From: Mycobacteroides franklinii
GTDB taxonomy: Bacteria > Actinomycetota > Actinomycetes > Mycobacteriales > Mycobacteriaceae
Assembly: GCF_002013895.1 (NCBI RefSeq)
Contig: NZ_MAFQ01000017.1
Location: forward strand, 54,325-118,324
Reading direction: 5' to 3'
DNA length: 64,000 nucleotides
Shown: positions 34,972-43,827 of the stretch, one piece after another
Layout: each line of letters opens with the position of its first letter
Numbering within the stretch: the stretch's first letter is position 1
Position numbers and translations under genes: made by a program
The notes under the pieces: generated by a model
The model's input: only the letters and a program-made list of their open reading frames with translations
Database searches by the model: none
What the model was told of the DNA's origin: nothing

Positions 34972-36722
34972 TGCGCCGCAAGGTGGCCGCCGCCCTGGCT
35001 GCGATAACACTCGGGGTCTCCGGCTGTGCCGGCGTGCCGTCCTCGTCCTCGCCGCAGGCCATCGGCACGGTGCAGCGCCCGCTGCCTCCCGGGGTCCCGG
35101 CACCCACGCCGGGCATGGAGCCGGAAACGGTGCTCCGTGAATTTCTGAAAGCCACGGCCGAGCCGTCCAACAGACACCGGGCGGCCCGCCAATTCCTCAC
35201 CGAATCCGGATCGCGGACGTGGGATGACGCGGGTGACGCGGTGCTGATCGAGTCGCCAGTGTTCGCCGACCAGCGCGGTGTCGACCGGTGGACCATCAAT
35301 GTCCGCGCCAACAAACTGGGCACCTTGTCCGATATCGGGGTGTTCGAGACTTCGCAAGGCGACGTTCAAGCTCCGCAGTTCACGTTGGTAAAGGTCAACG
35401 GCGAGTGGAGAATCGACACGCTGCCCAATGGAGTGTTCCTGGACTGGGCGCAGTTCCAGACCACCTATCGGCGATACACCGTGTACTTCGCGGATCCCGC
35501 CGGCCGTACGGTGGTGCCCGACCCGCGGTATCTGGCGGTCGCTGATCCTGAACTGTTGGCCACCGAGCTCGTGTACAAACTGCTGGCCGGCCCGCGCCCG
35601 GAACTTGGTGGGGCCGTGCGTAATCACCTCAACGGTCTGCGGTTGCGCGGCCCGGTGACCCGCGTCGATGGCAGCAGGGTCGATGTGGGGCGCGGATATG
35701 GCGGGGTGCGGGTGGAACTGGAGGGCGATCTGACACCGGATCAGCGGACCCGGCAGTTCCTTGCCGCGCAGGTGATTTGGACGTTGTCGCGGGCAGGTGT
35801 TGCTGGCCCGTATGTGCTGCAGGTCAATGGTGCGCCACTCGATGAGCAGCTGGCGCAGGGCTGGAGCACTCAGAATGTCGCATCGACGGACCCTGGCGCG
35901 TCGGAGGGCGCAGGGGTGGGTCTGTACGGGCTGCTCAACGGGTCGCTGGTATCGGTTGATCGCGACACAGCGGCGCCGGTGCGGGGATCTTTCGGTCAAG
36001 TGGGAAACCAGGTTTCCGCGGCGCTGTCCCGCAGCGGCCGTCAGGTGGCGTCCGTGGTGCGGGTACAAGCAGGCGATGACCCGCAGATGTCGATGTGGGT
36101 GGGTGCCAATGGCGCAAATGGCAGTGAGGCGGTCGGCGGCAAGACCCTGACGCGCCCGACCTGGGCGCTCGACGACGCGGTGTGGGTGGTCATCGACGGC
36201 GGCCGAGTGGTCAGAGTCATCCAGGAGGCCACCACGTCCATGGTGGCGGTACTGCCGGTCGAATCCTCGGCGGTGGCACAGAAATACAAGGGACTGATCA
36301 CCGAACTGGCGTTGTCGCGCGATGGCACCCGAGCGGCGATGATCATCGACGGCCAGGTCATCCTGGCGACGGTCGTGCAGACTGACAGTGGCGACTACGC
36401 GTTGGTGCAACCGCGGCGGCTGGGCTATGGCCTGGGAAACTCGGCGGTCTCGCTGGCCTGGCGCACCGGTGACGATATCGCGGTGGCCCGCAACGACGGA
36501 TCGCACTTGGTGGCCAACGTGAACCTGGACGGGGTGAACTCCGACCTGGATGATCGCAACCTGTTGACCCCGGTGTCCACGATCGTCGCCTCGCCGGCGA
36601 TCATCTACATCGCCGACGCACGCGGAGTGCTGCAGCTGACGGGACTGGGCACTCCGGAGGAGCGGTGGATCGAGGTGCGCCCGCTCATGATGCCCCAAAC
36701 GATTCCGGTGCTCACGGGCTAA
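34968..36722 (+). CDS. lpqB: lipoprotein LpqB
   Basis: The 584-residue lipoprotein has a signal peptide with lipobox GVSGC (Cys at 20). The GerMN-type domain covers about 60-320 (VYFADPAGRTVVPDPRYL) and a C-terminal beta-propeller-like domain follows. LpqB interacts with the MtrB extracellular domain and affects MtrA phosphorylation. The start is GTG 34968, overlapping the mtrB stop, or ATG 34971. Matches Rv3244c. Confidence 0.94.
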   Translation: MMRRKVAAALAAITLGVSGCAGVPSSSSPQAIGTVQRPLPPGVPAPTPGMEPETVLREFLKATAEPSNRHRAARQFLTESGSRTWDDAGDAVLIESPVFADQRGVDRWTINVRANKLGTLSDIGVFETSQGDVQAPQFTLVKVNGEWRIDTLPNGVFLDWAQFQTTYRRYTVYFADPAGRTVVPDPRYLAVADPELLATELVYKLLAGPRPELGGAVRNHLNGLRLRGPVTRVDGSRVDVGRGYGGVRVELEGDLTPDQRTRQFLAAQVIWTLSRAGVAGPYVLQVNGAPLDEQLAQGWSTQNVASTDPGASEGAGVGLYGLLNGSLVSVDRDTAAPVRGSFGQVGNQVSAALSRSGRQVASVVRVQAGDDPQMSMWVGANGANGSEAVGGKTLTRPTWALDDAVWVVIDGGRVVRVIQEATTSMVAVLPVESSAVAQKYKGLITELALSRDGTRAAMIIDGQVILATVVQTDSGDYALVQPRRLGYGLGNSAVSLAWRTGDDIAVARNDGSHLVANVNLDGVNSDLDDRNLLTPVSTIVASPAIIYIADARGVLQLTGLGTPEERWIEVRPLMMPQTIPVLTG

Positions 36723-36800
36723 TCTCGCGCATTCCTCGAGCCCGGCAGTATGGTTGGATCGGAACTGTTCCGTATCGCCCTGGGTGGAGGGGAGCGTGGT

Positions 36801-37400
36801 ATGTCGAGTCGCGGGTCGGCCCGGCTAGACCGATCGTTGGACGGCGCCATTCTCGAGGCTGCGCTGGCGGCGGTGTCTGAGCACGGGTATGACCGCGCCA
36901 GCATGGATGATGTCGCGGCGCGGGCCGGGGTGGGCAAGGCGGCCATCTACCGACGTTGGTCATCTAAGGAAGCAGTGGTCGCCGATGCGATTGCGCACTG
37001 GCGCCGGCAGTTGGGTTCGGTGCGGCCACCGAACACCGGCACGCTGCGCGGCGATGTGGAGGCGGTGATCGCCGCGGTTCCCGAGTACGACGCCAATGAT
37101 AAAAATATGTTGAATGTCGTTGTGGGAGTGGCTACTGCCGCCAGTCGCAATCCGCTGCTGGCGGCGGCGCTGGAGGATGTGGTGCTGGCGCAGTCGCGCC
37201 GGATGCTGCAGGTGGTACTCGATCAGGCCGTTGCCCGGGGCGAGATCGCGGGTGGGCGTGATCTGTCGCTTCTGCCTGACGCCGTCCTCGGTCTCAACAT
37301 CATCCGGGTCATGGCGGGGCGCCCGGTGGATCGTGTGTATGTCCGACGGGTACTCGAAGATGTTGTCCTGCCGCTGGCCTGCGTGCCCGCCGAAATCTGA
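36801..37400 (+). CDS. TetR/AcrR family regulator
   Basis: A 199-residue repressor with a TetR helix-turn-helix at about 15-62 (RASMDDVAARAGVGKAAIYRRWSSKEAVV) and a C-terminal TetR_C-like domain. ATG 36801 follows GGAGGGGAGC. A perfect 11-base-arm palindrome lies 43 bases after its stop, directly in front of the flavin monooxygenase, which is probably its target. This begins the accessory block between lpqB and comF. Confidence 0.88.
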   Translation: MSSRGSARLDRSLDGAILEAALAAVSEHGYDRASMDDVAARAGVGKAAIYRRWSSKEAVVADAIAHWRRQLGSVRPPNTGTLRGDVEAVIAAVPEYDANDKNMLNVVVGVATAASRNPLLAAALEDVVLAQSRRMLQVVLDQAVARGEIAGGRDLSLLPDAVLGLNIIRVMAGRPVDRVYVRRVLEDVVLPLACVPAEI

Positions 37401-37442
37401 AAATTCACGTCTTGCGTATCGGGTGCCTGTGTGTCAGCCTGG

Positions 37443-37470
37443 GTAGGCGGAACTGGTCGGTTCCGCCTAC
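37443..37470. promoter_or_regulatory. 28-base perfect palindrome upstream of monooxygenase
   Basis: GTAGGCGGAAC and GTTCCGCCTAC arms flank TGGTCG. It ends 16 bases before the GTG start and overlaps the expected promoter or leader. It is a strong candidate operator for the adjacent TetR; as RNA it would also form a stable hairpin. Confidence 0.6.
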
Positions 37471-37486
37471 GGTGTGGAGGGTCTTC

Positions 37487-39103
37487 GTGAATCCGAAACA
37501 TGTCCCGGTACTCATTACCGGCGCCGGCGCGGCGGGCCTCTCTCTGTCTGCTTTGCTCGCCCATCATGGTGTCCCGCCTCTTTTGGTCGAGAGGCGTTCC
37601 GAGAGATTTGTCTATCCAAAAGCCAGGAACCTGAGCTTTCGCACGCTCGAGATTTTGCGAAGGTTGGGGGTCGGCGACGCCGTGGATGCCGTCGCCGATG
37701 GTGTGTCCGGCATGGTGACGAGGTCCACGCTCAACGGCACGGACGAGGGCACGCCCCTGGATGTCGCCGGTATCTTCGGTGGCATCGATGAGTTGAGCCC
37801 GGAGCCGCCCGCGCAGTACTGCCCCCAAAGCCGCTTGGAACCAATACTTCTCGATAAAACTCGAGGAAGTGGTGGTGAGGTCCGATATGGGACAGAGCTG
37901 ACTTCATTCGCGCAGGACGACGACGGTGTGACCGCGGTGCTTCGCGATATGCGTTCTGGGACTGAACAAACGGTGCGGGCCGACTACCTGGTTGCCGCGG
38001 ACGGTACGCACAGCCCGGTTCGGGAGGCGCTGGGGATAAGGTCTGCGGGGCATGGTGCCCTGCCCATCTATGTCATCTTCATTTACTTTCGTGGACCGTG
38101 GCGACAGTTCGTGCCCGGCCTGGCCGACGGCGATTCGATTCATGTCAAGAACGCCACAGTGGATGGGATTTTCGTCGGCACCGACGGCGACCTGGGGTTG
38201 TTCATCACCACCTACCTGCGCAGCGCAGGGGAGACCGCTGCCGAGTTCACGCCCGAGCGCTGTCGCGAACTCCTTAATGCCGCGGTGGGCGAACCCGTAG
38301 ACCTGGTGATCGTGGAGATCGCGTCCTGGCAGCCATACGAGCAGGTCGCCGAGCGATTTCAGGACGGCAGGGTGTTTCTTGTGGGGGACGCGGCGCACGC
38401 TATGCCGCCCTTCAAGGCCGGGGGCGCCAACTGCGCGATCCAGAGTGCTGACAACCTCGCGTGGAAGCTCGCGGCCGTCATCATCGGCCAGGCGGGGGCC
38501 GGACTGTTGCGGACCTATGAGGTCGAACGTCATCCGGTGGGTACCTTCAGCGCGCGACAGTCGCTGACCGGTCCGCCGCGGTCCTTCTTGCGGATAGATG
38601 ACGACGTGCCGGATCTGCCGTTGGAGGAAGAGCAGCCGATCTTCGCGTTGCTCGCCGGATACCAGTACCGCTCAGCGGCAACCGTGCCGCACGAGACGGC
38701 CCCATATCCCGACGAGGTCGCTCTGGTGGATCAGTTGCGAGGGCAGGCGGGAACGCGTATGCCACACGTCTGGCTGGAACGAAATGGCAAGCGCGAGTCC
38801 AGCTTGGACCTCCTCGGTGCCGGGTTTACCGTCATCGCTGCCGGCGACCACGAGGACTGGCGTGACGCGACGTCCGGAGCGTCAGCCGACCTCGACGTGA
38901 CGGTCACCTTCGTGGGTATCGGCGGACCGGACGGTGAACGTTGGTCGGCGGTGACGTGCCTGGCCGCGGGTGAAGCGCTACTGGTACGGCCGGATCAGTT
39001 CATCGGGTGGCGTTCGGATGTGCGGCCCGAGAATGGTTGTGACTCAAGGGAGATGTTGCGGGGAGCGCTATCGGAGATTTTGGCGCGGGACGGCTGCCGA
39101 TGA
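37487..39103 (+). CDS. FAD-dependent aromatic monooxygenase (PHBH/PheA fold)
   Basis: The 538-residue flavoprotein has the FAD-binding VLITGAGAAGLSLSALLAHHG near residue 6, the DG motif region (VAADGTHSPVREALGI) and LVGDAAHAMPPFKAGGANCAIQSADNLAWKL, followed by a C-terminal thioredoxin-like domain. The family hydroxylates phenols, polyketides or rifamycin-type drugs with NAD(P)H and oxygen. GTG 37487 has GTGGAGG six bases upstream. Whether it is a Rox-type rifamycin monooxygenase cannot be decided from the sequence by eye. Confidence 0.88.
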   Translation: MNPKHVPVLITGAGAAGLSLSALLAHHGVPPLLVERRSERFVYPKARNLSFRTLEILRRLGVGDAVDAVADGVSGMVTRSTLNGTDEGTPLDVAGIFGGIDELSPEPPAQYCPQSRLEPILLDKTRGSGGEVRYGTELTSFAQDDDGVTAVLRDMRSGTEQTVRADYLVAADGTHSPVREALGIRSAGHGALPIYVIFIYFRGPWRQFVPGLADGDSIHVKNATVDGIFVGTDGDLGLFITTYLRSAGETAAEFTPERCRELLNAAVGEPVDLVIVEIASWQPYEQVAERFQDGRVFLVGDAAHAMPPFKAGGANCAIQSADNLAWKLAAVIIGQAGAGLLRTYEVERHPVGTFSARQSLTGPPRSFLRIDDDVPDLPLEEEQPIFALLAGYQYRSAATVPHETAPYPDEVALVDQLRGQAGTRMPHVWLERNGKRESSLDLLGAGFTVIAAGDHEDWRDATSGASADLDVTVTFVGIGGPDGERWSAVTCLAAGEALLVRPDQFIGWRSDVRPENGCDSREMLRGALSEILARDGCR

Positions 39104-39122
39104 TCAAGGCCTGACGGTTCCG

Positions 39123-41078
39123 CTACCCGGACACCTCGGGGATCATCTCGGTGGCCAGTAGCGCCTCGGGAATTCCGAACGCGTCCACCAGGGTTCCCAG
39201 GTGCGGGCGCAGCTCCTCACAGAGCTGGTTGACGCCGCGCCGGATCGCCTTCGCACGTTCCGTCGAGACATGCCGGTGCATGAGGAACCATGACAGGTCG
39301 GCCTCGAGGACGCTGTAGACGAACAGATCGCACAGCTTCTCTAGCAGCTCCTGTGCCGACTTGCTGTCGCAGCTGTCGATTGCCTCGATGAACGCTTCCA
39401 GGACTACCCGCTCGGTGTGTGCCGAGCCGACCTTGAGGATGTGGTCCTGCGCGGAGTTGAAGACCTCAAACGGATCCTCGTCATCGGATTGAGCGCGCTG
39501 CATCCGGGTGGCCGCGGTGCGCAACAGATGGTCTTCGCGGTTGCGCAACAGCCTCAGCTGGGTGCCCCGGTTGCTCAGATCGGATTCCTCGACGTCCTCG
39601 TCAGAGGAGTCCAGGATGGTCTGGATGACCTGCCGTACCGCGGAGCGTTCCAGGATCACGTCCCGGGCCATTCCGGCGATAAAGCGGGTCCAGCCCACGG
39701 CATTGAGGCCGCGTACGTCCTCGGCGTAGGCCGACAAGAGCTCCTTGGCCACCAGCTGGGTGAGCACGGTGTTATCGCCCTCGAAGGTGGTGAACACATC
39801 GATATCGCGGCGCAGGATCGTGAGCTGGTTGGCATCCAGGTAGCCGGCGCCACCGCACGCCTCGCGGCACACCGTGATGGCGTTCTGGGCATGCCAGCTG
39901 GTCATCGCCTTCAAACCCGCTGCGGCGCTTTCTAGCTGACGTTGCCGGTCCGCGTCCACCTCGTCGGCGGTCTGCACCTCATGGAGCTCTTCGGTCAATT
40001 CGTTCTGCGCGAACGCCAGTGCATACGACCGGGCGATCAGGGGCAGCAGCTTGCGCTGATGCACCAGATAGTCGGCGATGATCACCTCGTCGCTGCTGTC
40101 CGGTGTATCGAATTGCTTGCGTACCAAGGCATAACGTGAGGCAATGGTCAATGCCTTACGGGCGGCTGCGCCCGAGGTGGCGGCGACGCTCACCCGGCCG
40201 CGGATAAGGGTGCCCAGCATGGTGAAGAACCGCTTGTTCTCGTTCTCGATCGGCGAGCTGTAGGTACCGTCCTCGGCGACGTCCGCATACTTGTTCAGCA
40301 GATTCGCGCGCGGCACCCGCACGTTGTCGAACATGATGCGCCCGTTGTCTACTCCGGCGAGCCCACCCTTGTACCCGCAGTCGCTGGTGGTGATGCCGGG
40401 CAGATCGTTGCCGTCGGCGTCCCGGATCGGCACCACGAAGCAGTGCACGCCGCGACCGCTCGCCTCCTCGCCGGGCCCGCCCGTGACGAGCTGTGCGAAC
40501 ACCGCGGACACCGTGGCGTGCTCGGCGGCACCGCCGATGTAGTCCTTGCGGGCCAGCGAGCCCTCGGAGTTGAGGATGAAGTCGCCGGTCTGGCTGTCAT
40601 AGGTGGCGACGGTCTGCAGCGCCTGCACATTGGAACCGTGACCGGTCTCGGTCATGCCGAAACAGCCGAGTACATCGAGATTGATCAACGGGACCACATA
40701 CTGCTCATGATGGGTTGCGGTGCCGAGGTTTTCGATGGCGCCACCGAACAGGCCCCACTGCACGCCGGCCTTGACCATCAGCGAGAGGTCCGCGTAACCG
40801 AGCATCTCGATGCCGACGATCGCGGCCCCGACATCGCCGGTGCCGCCGTGTTCCTTGCGGAATCCGGCGTGTGGCAAGCCATGTGGCACCAACTCGCGCA
40901 TGATCTGCAGCGATCGTGCGCGCGCCTGCTCAAGGGTCAGCGCTGGGTCGGGGAGCAGGTCGGCTCGGTTCAGATACTCACGCGCGGCATCGCGGATCGG
41001 ACCGAATCGTCCGTCGAGCGCGACGCGCAGGTTTGAGGTGAGAACTTCGGGATCGGCGGGTGCTGTCCGGGTCTCCAT
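39123..41078 (-). CDS. acyl-CoA dehydrogenase, large (acyl-CoA oxidase-like)
   Basis: The 651-residue protein has the acyl-CoA dehydrogenase/oxidase fold: LGCFGMTETGHGSNVQALQT, FDNVRVPRANLLNKYADV, and AGGAGYL-like (CGGAGYLDANQLTILRRDIDVFTTFEGDNTVL) in the C-terminal half. At this size it resembles acyl-CoA oxidases more than typical FadE proteins. ATG 41078 is divergent from the small membrane protein and TetR, across two tandem operator-like repeats. It is convergent with the monooxygenase by 19 bases. Confidence 0.9.
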   Translation of the reverse strand: METRTAPADPEVLTSNLRVALDGRFGPIRDAAREYLNRADLLPDPALTLEQARARSLQIMRELVPHGLPHAGFRKEHGGTGDVGAAIVGIEMLGYADLSLMVKAGVQWGLFGGAIENLGTATHHEQYVVPLINLDVLGCFGMTETGHGSNVQALQTVATYDSQTGDFILNSEGSLARKDYIGGAAEHATVSAVFAQLVTGGPGEEASGRGVHCFVVPIRDADGNDLPGITTSDCGYKGGLAGVDNGRIMFDNVRVPRANLLNKYADVAEDGTYSSPIENENKRFFTMLGTLIRGRVSVAATSGAAARKALTIASRYALVRKQFDTPDSSDEVIIADYLVHQRKLLPLIARSYALAFAQNELTEELHEVQTADEVDADRQRQLESAAAGLKAMTSWHAQNAITVCREACGGAGYLDANQLTILRRDIDVFTTFEGDNTVLTQLVAKELLSAYAEDVRGLNAVGWTRFIAGMARDVILERSAVRQVIQTILDSSDEDVEESDLSNRGTQLRLLRNREDHLLRTAATRMQRAQSDDEDPFEVFNSAQDHILKVGSAHTERVVLEAFIEAIDSCDSKSAQELLEKLCDLFVYSVLEADLSWFLMHRHVSTERAKAIRRGVNQLCEELRPHLGTLVDAFGIPEALLATEMIPEVSG

Positions 41079-41140
41079 GAATCCGAGCCTAGTCAGATCG
41101 GCTCCACTGCTCGGCGCTCTTGCGTGTGCCACTTGCATTT

Positions 41141-41176
41141 ACCGACCATTGGTCTAACATACCGACCAGTGGTCTA
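41141..41176. promoter_or_regulatory. tandem TetR-type operators
   Basis: ACCGACCATTGGTCTA (41141-41156) and ACCGACCAGTGGTCTA (41161-41176) are repeated with a 20-base period, about two helical turns. Each holds the palindrome GACCA-N-TGGTC. They lie between the divergent acyl-CoA dehydrogenase and membrane protein genes, and the TetR at 41633 is the obvious binder. Confidence 0.6.
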
Positions 41177-41206
41177 TTTAGGTCATCCGAGAGGAGATCG
41201 CGCGAC

Positions 41207-41629
41207 GTGGATACTGCGTTCACCACGGTCGATCCGGCTCCGCGTACGCGTGCATTTGCACGGGTCATCGGCCCCTTCGTCGCCACTGTCACCGGCATCA
41301 TCGCCGTGCGTGCGGGGGACTTGAGCTTCCTGGGCGACAGCTTCTTCAAGGACCCGATGTGGTCGTGGCTGTTCGGCGCGCTGCTGTTCTTCTGCGGGCT
41401 GATGATCATCGCGTTTCATCAGTTCTGGCGCGGGCTCGCGCCGGTGATCATTTCGCTGTTCGGCTGGTTTCTGGCACTGCGGGGATTCGTACTGTTGGCA
41501 TTTCCCCAGCTGATGCAGAAGGGGGTCGACGCCTCGGTACCGGCGGTTGGGCCGGTCCGCATCTTCTTCCTGTTCATGGCGGCTGTCGGTCTGTACCTAA
41601 CGTACGTCGGCTGGATCAGGAAGCGCTGA
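41207..41629 (+). CDS. small membrane protein of unknown function
   Basis: A 140-residue protein with four predicted membrane helices (about 14-32, 44-65, 68-92 and 112-134) and short loops, ending WIRKR. GTG 41207 follows GAGGAGATCG by about ten bases. It is co-oriented with the TetR gene four bases downstream and divergent from the acyl-CoA dehydrogenase. I do not recognise the family. Confidence 0.78.
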   Translation: MDTAFTTVDPAPRTRAFARVIGPFVATVTGIIAVRAGDLSFLGDSFFKDPMWSWLFGALLFFCGLMIIAFHQFWRGLAPVIISLFGWFLALRGFVLLAFPQLMQKGVDASVPAVGPVRIFFLFMAAVGLYLTYVGWIRKR

Positions 41630-41632
41630 GCC

Positions 41633-42337
41633 GTGCCGCGTGTGGTGAAACATCCGGAGGTGCGCCGGACCGAACTACTCGATCTGGCGATGGCCCTATT
41701 CCTGGAGCGCGGCTATGAAAAGGTCAGTCTCAATGATCTGATCGCGACCTCGGGGATGTCGAAAGGCGCTTTCTACCACTACTTTCCGTCCAAAGAGGCC
41801 CTGGTGTCCGCGCTGGCCGAACGTAGCGCTGACCAGGCCTTCGAGGCGTTGAGCCCTGTCTTCACCGAACAGGGAAAGGGCGCCTTGGAACGGCTGAACA
41901 CTGGTCTGCGTGCCAGCTACGAGGTCAAAATGGCGCTCGGTGCACCAGAGAGCATCGCGGCGATGGCGTCGATGCTGCGACCGGAAAACCAATCGCTGCT
42001 GCGCAGGATCTCGGCGATCTGGGAGGACAAGTTCCGTCCGGTGCTCACCGAGTTGATCACCCAAGGGGTCGCCGAAGGAGTGTTCGAGACCTTCGATCCT
42101 GAGGGTGTCGGCGACATGATCCAGGGCCTGGCTGCCACCATGGGCGCCACGGTGCAACGGATCATGGCCGCCCCGGATGCGCGGGCGCGCACGGAGGCGA
42201 TCGACGCCGCCGTGCTGCGTCAGCGGCTTTACGGCATTGCCACCGACCGCATCCTCGGGCTGCCCGACGGAACTGTCGAGGTGCTGAACCGCAGACAGAT
42301 CGAAGGGTTGGTTGCCGCGCTACCGCGCGCCTTCTAA
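41633..42337 (+). CDS. TetR/AcrR family regulator
   Basis: The 234-residue protein has a TetR DNA-binding domain at about 8-58 (VSLNDLIATSGMSKGAFYHYFPSKEALV) and a long ligand-binding domain. GTG start, three bases after the membrane protein gene. It probably represses its own operon and the divergent acyl-CoA dehydrogenase through the tandem operators at 41141-41176. A fatty acyl ligand is a reasonable guess. Confidence 0.9.
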   Translation: MPRVVKHPEVRRTELLDLAMALFLERGYEKVSLNDLIATSGMSKGAFYHYFPSKEALVSALAERSADQAFEALSPVFTEQGKGALERLNTGLRASYEVKMALGAPESIAAMASMLRPENQSLLRRISAIWEDKFRPVLTELITQGVAEGVFETFDPEGVGDMIQGLAATMGATVQRIMAAPDARARTEAIDAAVLRQRLYGIATDRILGLPDGTVEVLNRRQIEGLVAALPRAF

Positions 42338-42368
42338 TTCTTCGAGATTTGCGGGCCACAATACCGCT

Positions 42369-42719
42369 ATGAAATTTGGTGCTGTTGTCGCTGCTTTGGG
42401 TGTCGTCGCCGCTGTTGCTGGGGCGGCGCCCGTCTGGGCTGCGCCGCCGTCGTGCTTCCCGAACAAGGCGACAGTCGCCTTCGAGACCTCCGACGCTGCG
42501 GTTGCCATCTGCACGACGGATAGCGGGTTCCGGTACAAAGGCCACGCGCTCAACAAGGACACCGACATTGAGGTGCCGGCAATCGCCGAAAATCGTGACG
42601 GCGGAGGCGTGAACTACGTGGCCAAGAACCAGGGGTATACCTACACCGTCTGGAATTCAAAGCGATTGGTGATCATCGGGCCCCATGACGAGGTGGTGTC
42701 CGACGAAACCGGGACCTAG
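42369..42719 (+). CDS. small secreted protein of unknown function
   Basis: A 116-residue protein with a Sec signal peptide (MKFGAVVAALGVVAAVAGAAPVWA, cleavage likely after AWA near residue 24) and a mature domain of about 90 residues with two Cys (SCFPNK, AICTTD), probably disulfide-linked. The visible pattern GFRYKGHALNKDTDIEVPA occurs in mycobacterial secreted hypotheticals. It stands alone between the TetR gene and comF. Confidence 0.75.
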   Translation: MKFGAVVAALGVVAAVAGAAPVWAAPPSCFPNKATVAFETSDAAVAICTTDSGFRYKGHALNKDTDIEVPAIAENRDGGGVNYVAKNQGYTYTVWNSKRLVIIGPHDEVVSDETGT

Positions 42720-42861
42720 GGCGTTCAACCGAAGCGGATCAGCGGGAGAGGCTCGACAGCGGGCATCCACCGGCCGGGGTAGCGGTGCCGAGGTCGACCG
42801 CATGTGAAGCAGTGCAGCAATAACAATCGAGAATGTCGGACCCCGCGCGCACAGTGATCGC

Positions 42862-43485
42862 ATGCTCGATCTGGTGTTGCCGCTCGCCTGTGGCGGTTGC
42901 GGGGCGCCATCGGTCCGTTGGTGCGCAGCCTGCGCGTGTGCGTTCACGGCGGAGCCCGTGGTGGTGACCACCCGGGTCGATCCCGGAGTTCCTGTCCTGT
43001 CGCTCGGACGGTATGCGGGCGCGCGGCGACAGGCGATCGTGACGATGAAGGACCGCGGTCGCCGCGATCTCACCGTTCCGTTGGGGGTGGCACTCGCGCG
43101 GGGAGTGGATCGACTACTGCGCTGGCACGTGATCGAGCGCCCGGTAACGCTGGTGCCGGCTCCGACTCGATGGACCGCCGCACGTAGCCGAGGTGGAGAC
43201 CCGGTGACCGCCGTCGCTACCGTCGCCACCCGGATTCCGGGCGTGCGCGTCGCATCCCTGCTGCGTATGAAGATGGGTGCGCGAGATTCGGTTGGGCTGT
43301 CAATTTCTGCCCGGCAGCGCAACGTCGCCGGGCGTATCGCGCTGCGCCGAACCGCGCGGCCGGGCACCGAATTGGTGCTGGTTGACGACGTCGTGACCAC
43401 CGGGGCCACTGTTGCCGAATCGGTCAGAGTGTTGAAATACGCGGGATTTCACGTCGCGGCCGTGCTCACGCTGACCTATTCCTAA
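42862..43485 (+). CDS. ComF family phosphoribosyltransferase-like protein
   Basis: The 207-residue protein has an N-terminal zinc ribbon (CGGCGAPSVRWCAAC) and a type I phosphoribosyltransferase fold with the PRPP loop LVLVDDVVTTGATV near residue 172. In competent bacteria ComF takes part in DNA uptake; in mycobacteria its role is unproved. Matches Rv3242c, between lpqB and hpf in M. tuberculosis. Confidence 0.9.
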   Translation: MLDLVLPLACGGCGAPSVRWCAACACAFTAEPVVVTTRVDPGVPVLSLGRYAGARRQAIVTMKDRGRRDLTVPLGVALARGVDRLLRWHVIERPVTLVPAPTRWTAARSRGGDPVTAVATVATRIPGVRVASLLRMKMGARDSVGLSISARQRNVAGRIALRRTARPGTELVLVDDVVTTGATVAESVRVLKYAGFHVAAVLTLTYS

Positions 43486-43827
43486 ACACATGTTCGATGC
43501 TCTTCGCCTGATCGGCTCATCGTGAGTGTGACGATCTCGAAACGACTCTTACGAATCGGTGGCAAGGGGAGTGAACACGGACTACCGTCGGGGCCAACAA
43601 GCTATGAACGTTCCGAGTTTGGGCGGTCAAACTGCTCTCCAAATACGGAACGCCTGCTTCCCGTAGGGCGGAGGAGGTGGTTGCCAACCCCAGCGCCGGC
43701 GGGCTGCCGTCTCAGCGTTTCAGGCGACTCCGGCGTACTTCAGATATCAAACATGGGCGCCGTCAACATCTTTAGTCCCTAGCGGGCGGGTTGAGCGCAA
43801 GCGCACTCTCAGTATCGGAGGTATGAC
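43486..43827 (+). other. 342-base intergenic leader region of hpf
   Basis: No convincing gene. It holds a weak copy of the recurrent motif at 43501-43521 and a small frame at 43522-43782 without family resemblance or a ribosome site. The inverted GAGCGCA/AGCGCACTC stretch near 43794-43809 and the hpf ribosome site GGAGG at 43817 end the region. A long regulated 5' leader for hpf is possible, since hibernation factors are stress-induced. Confidence 0.4.

Noticed and set aside
43522..43782. 86-codon frame upstream of hpf
   Set aside because: No ribosome site, no family resemblance and low-complexity composition; more likely leader sequence.
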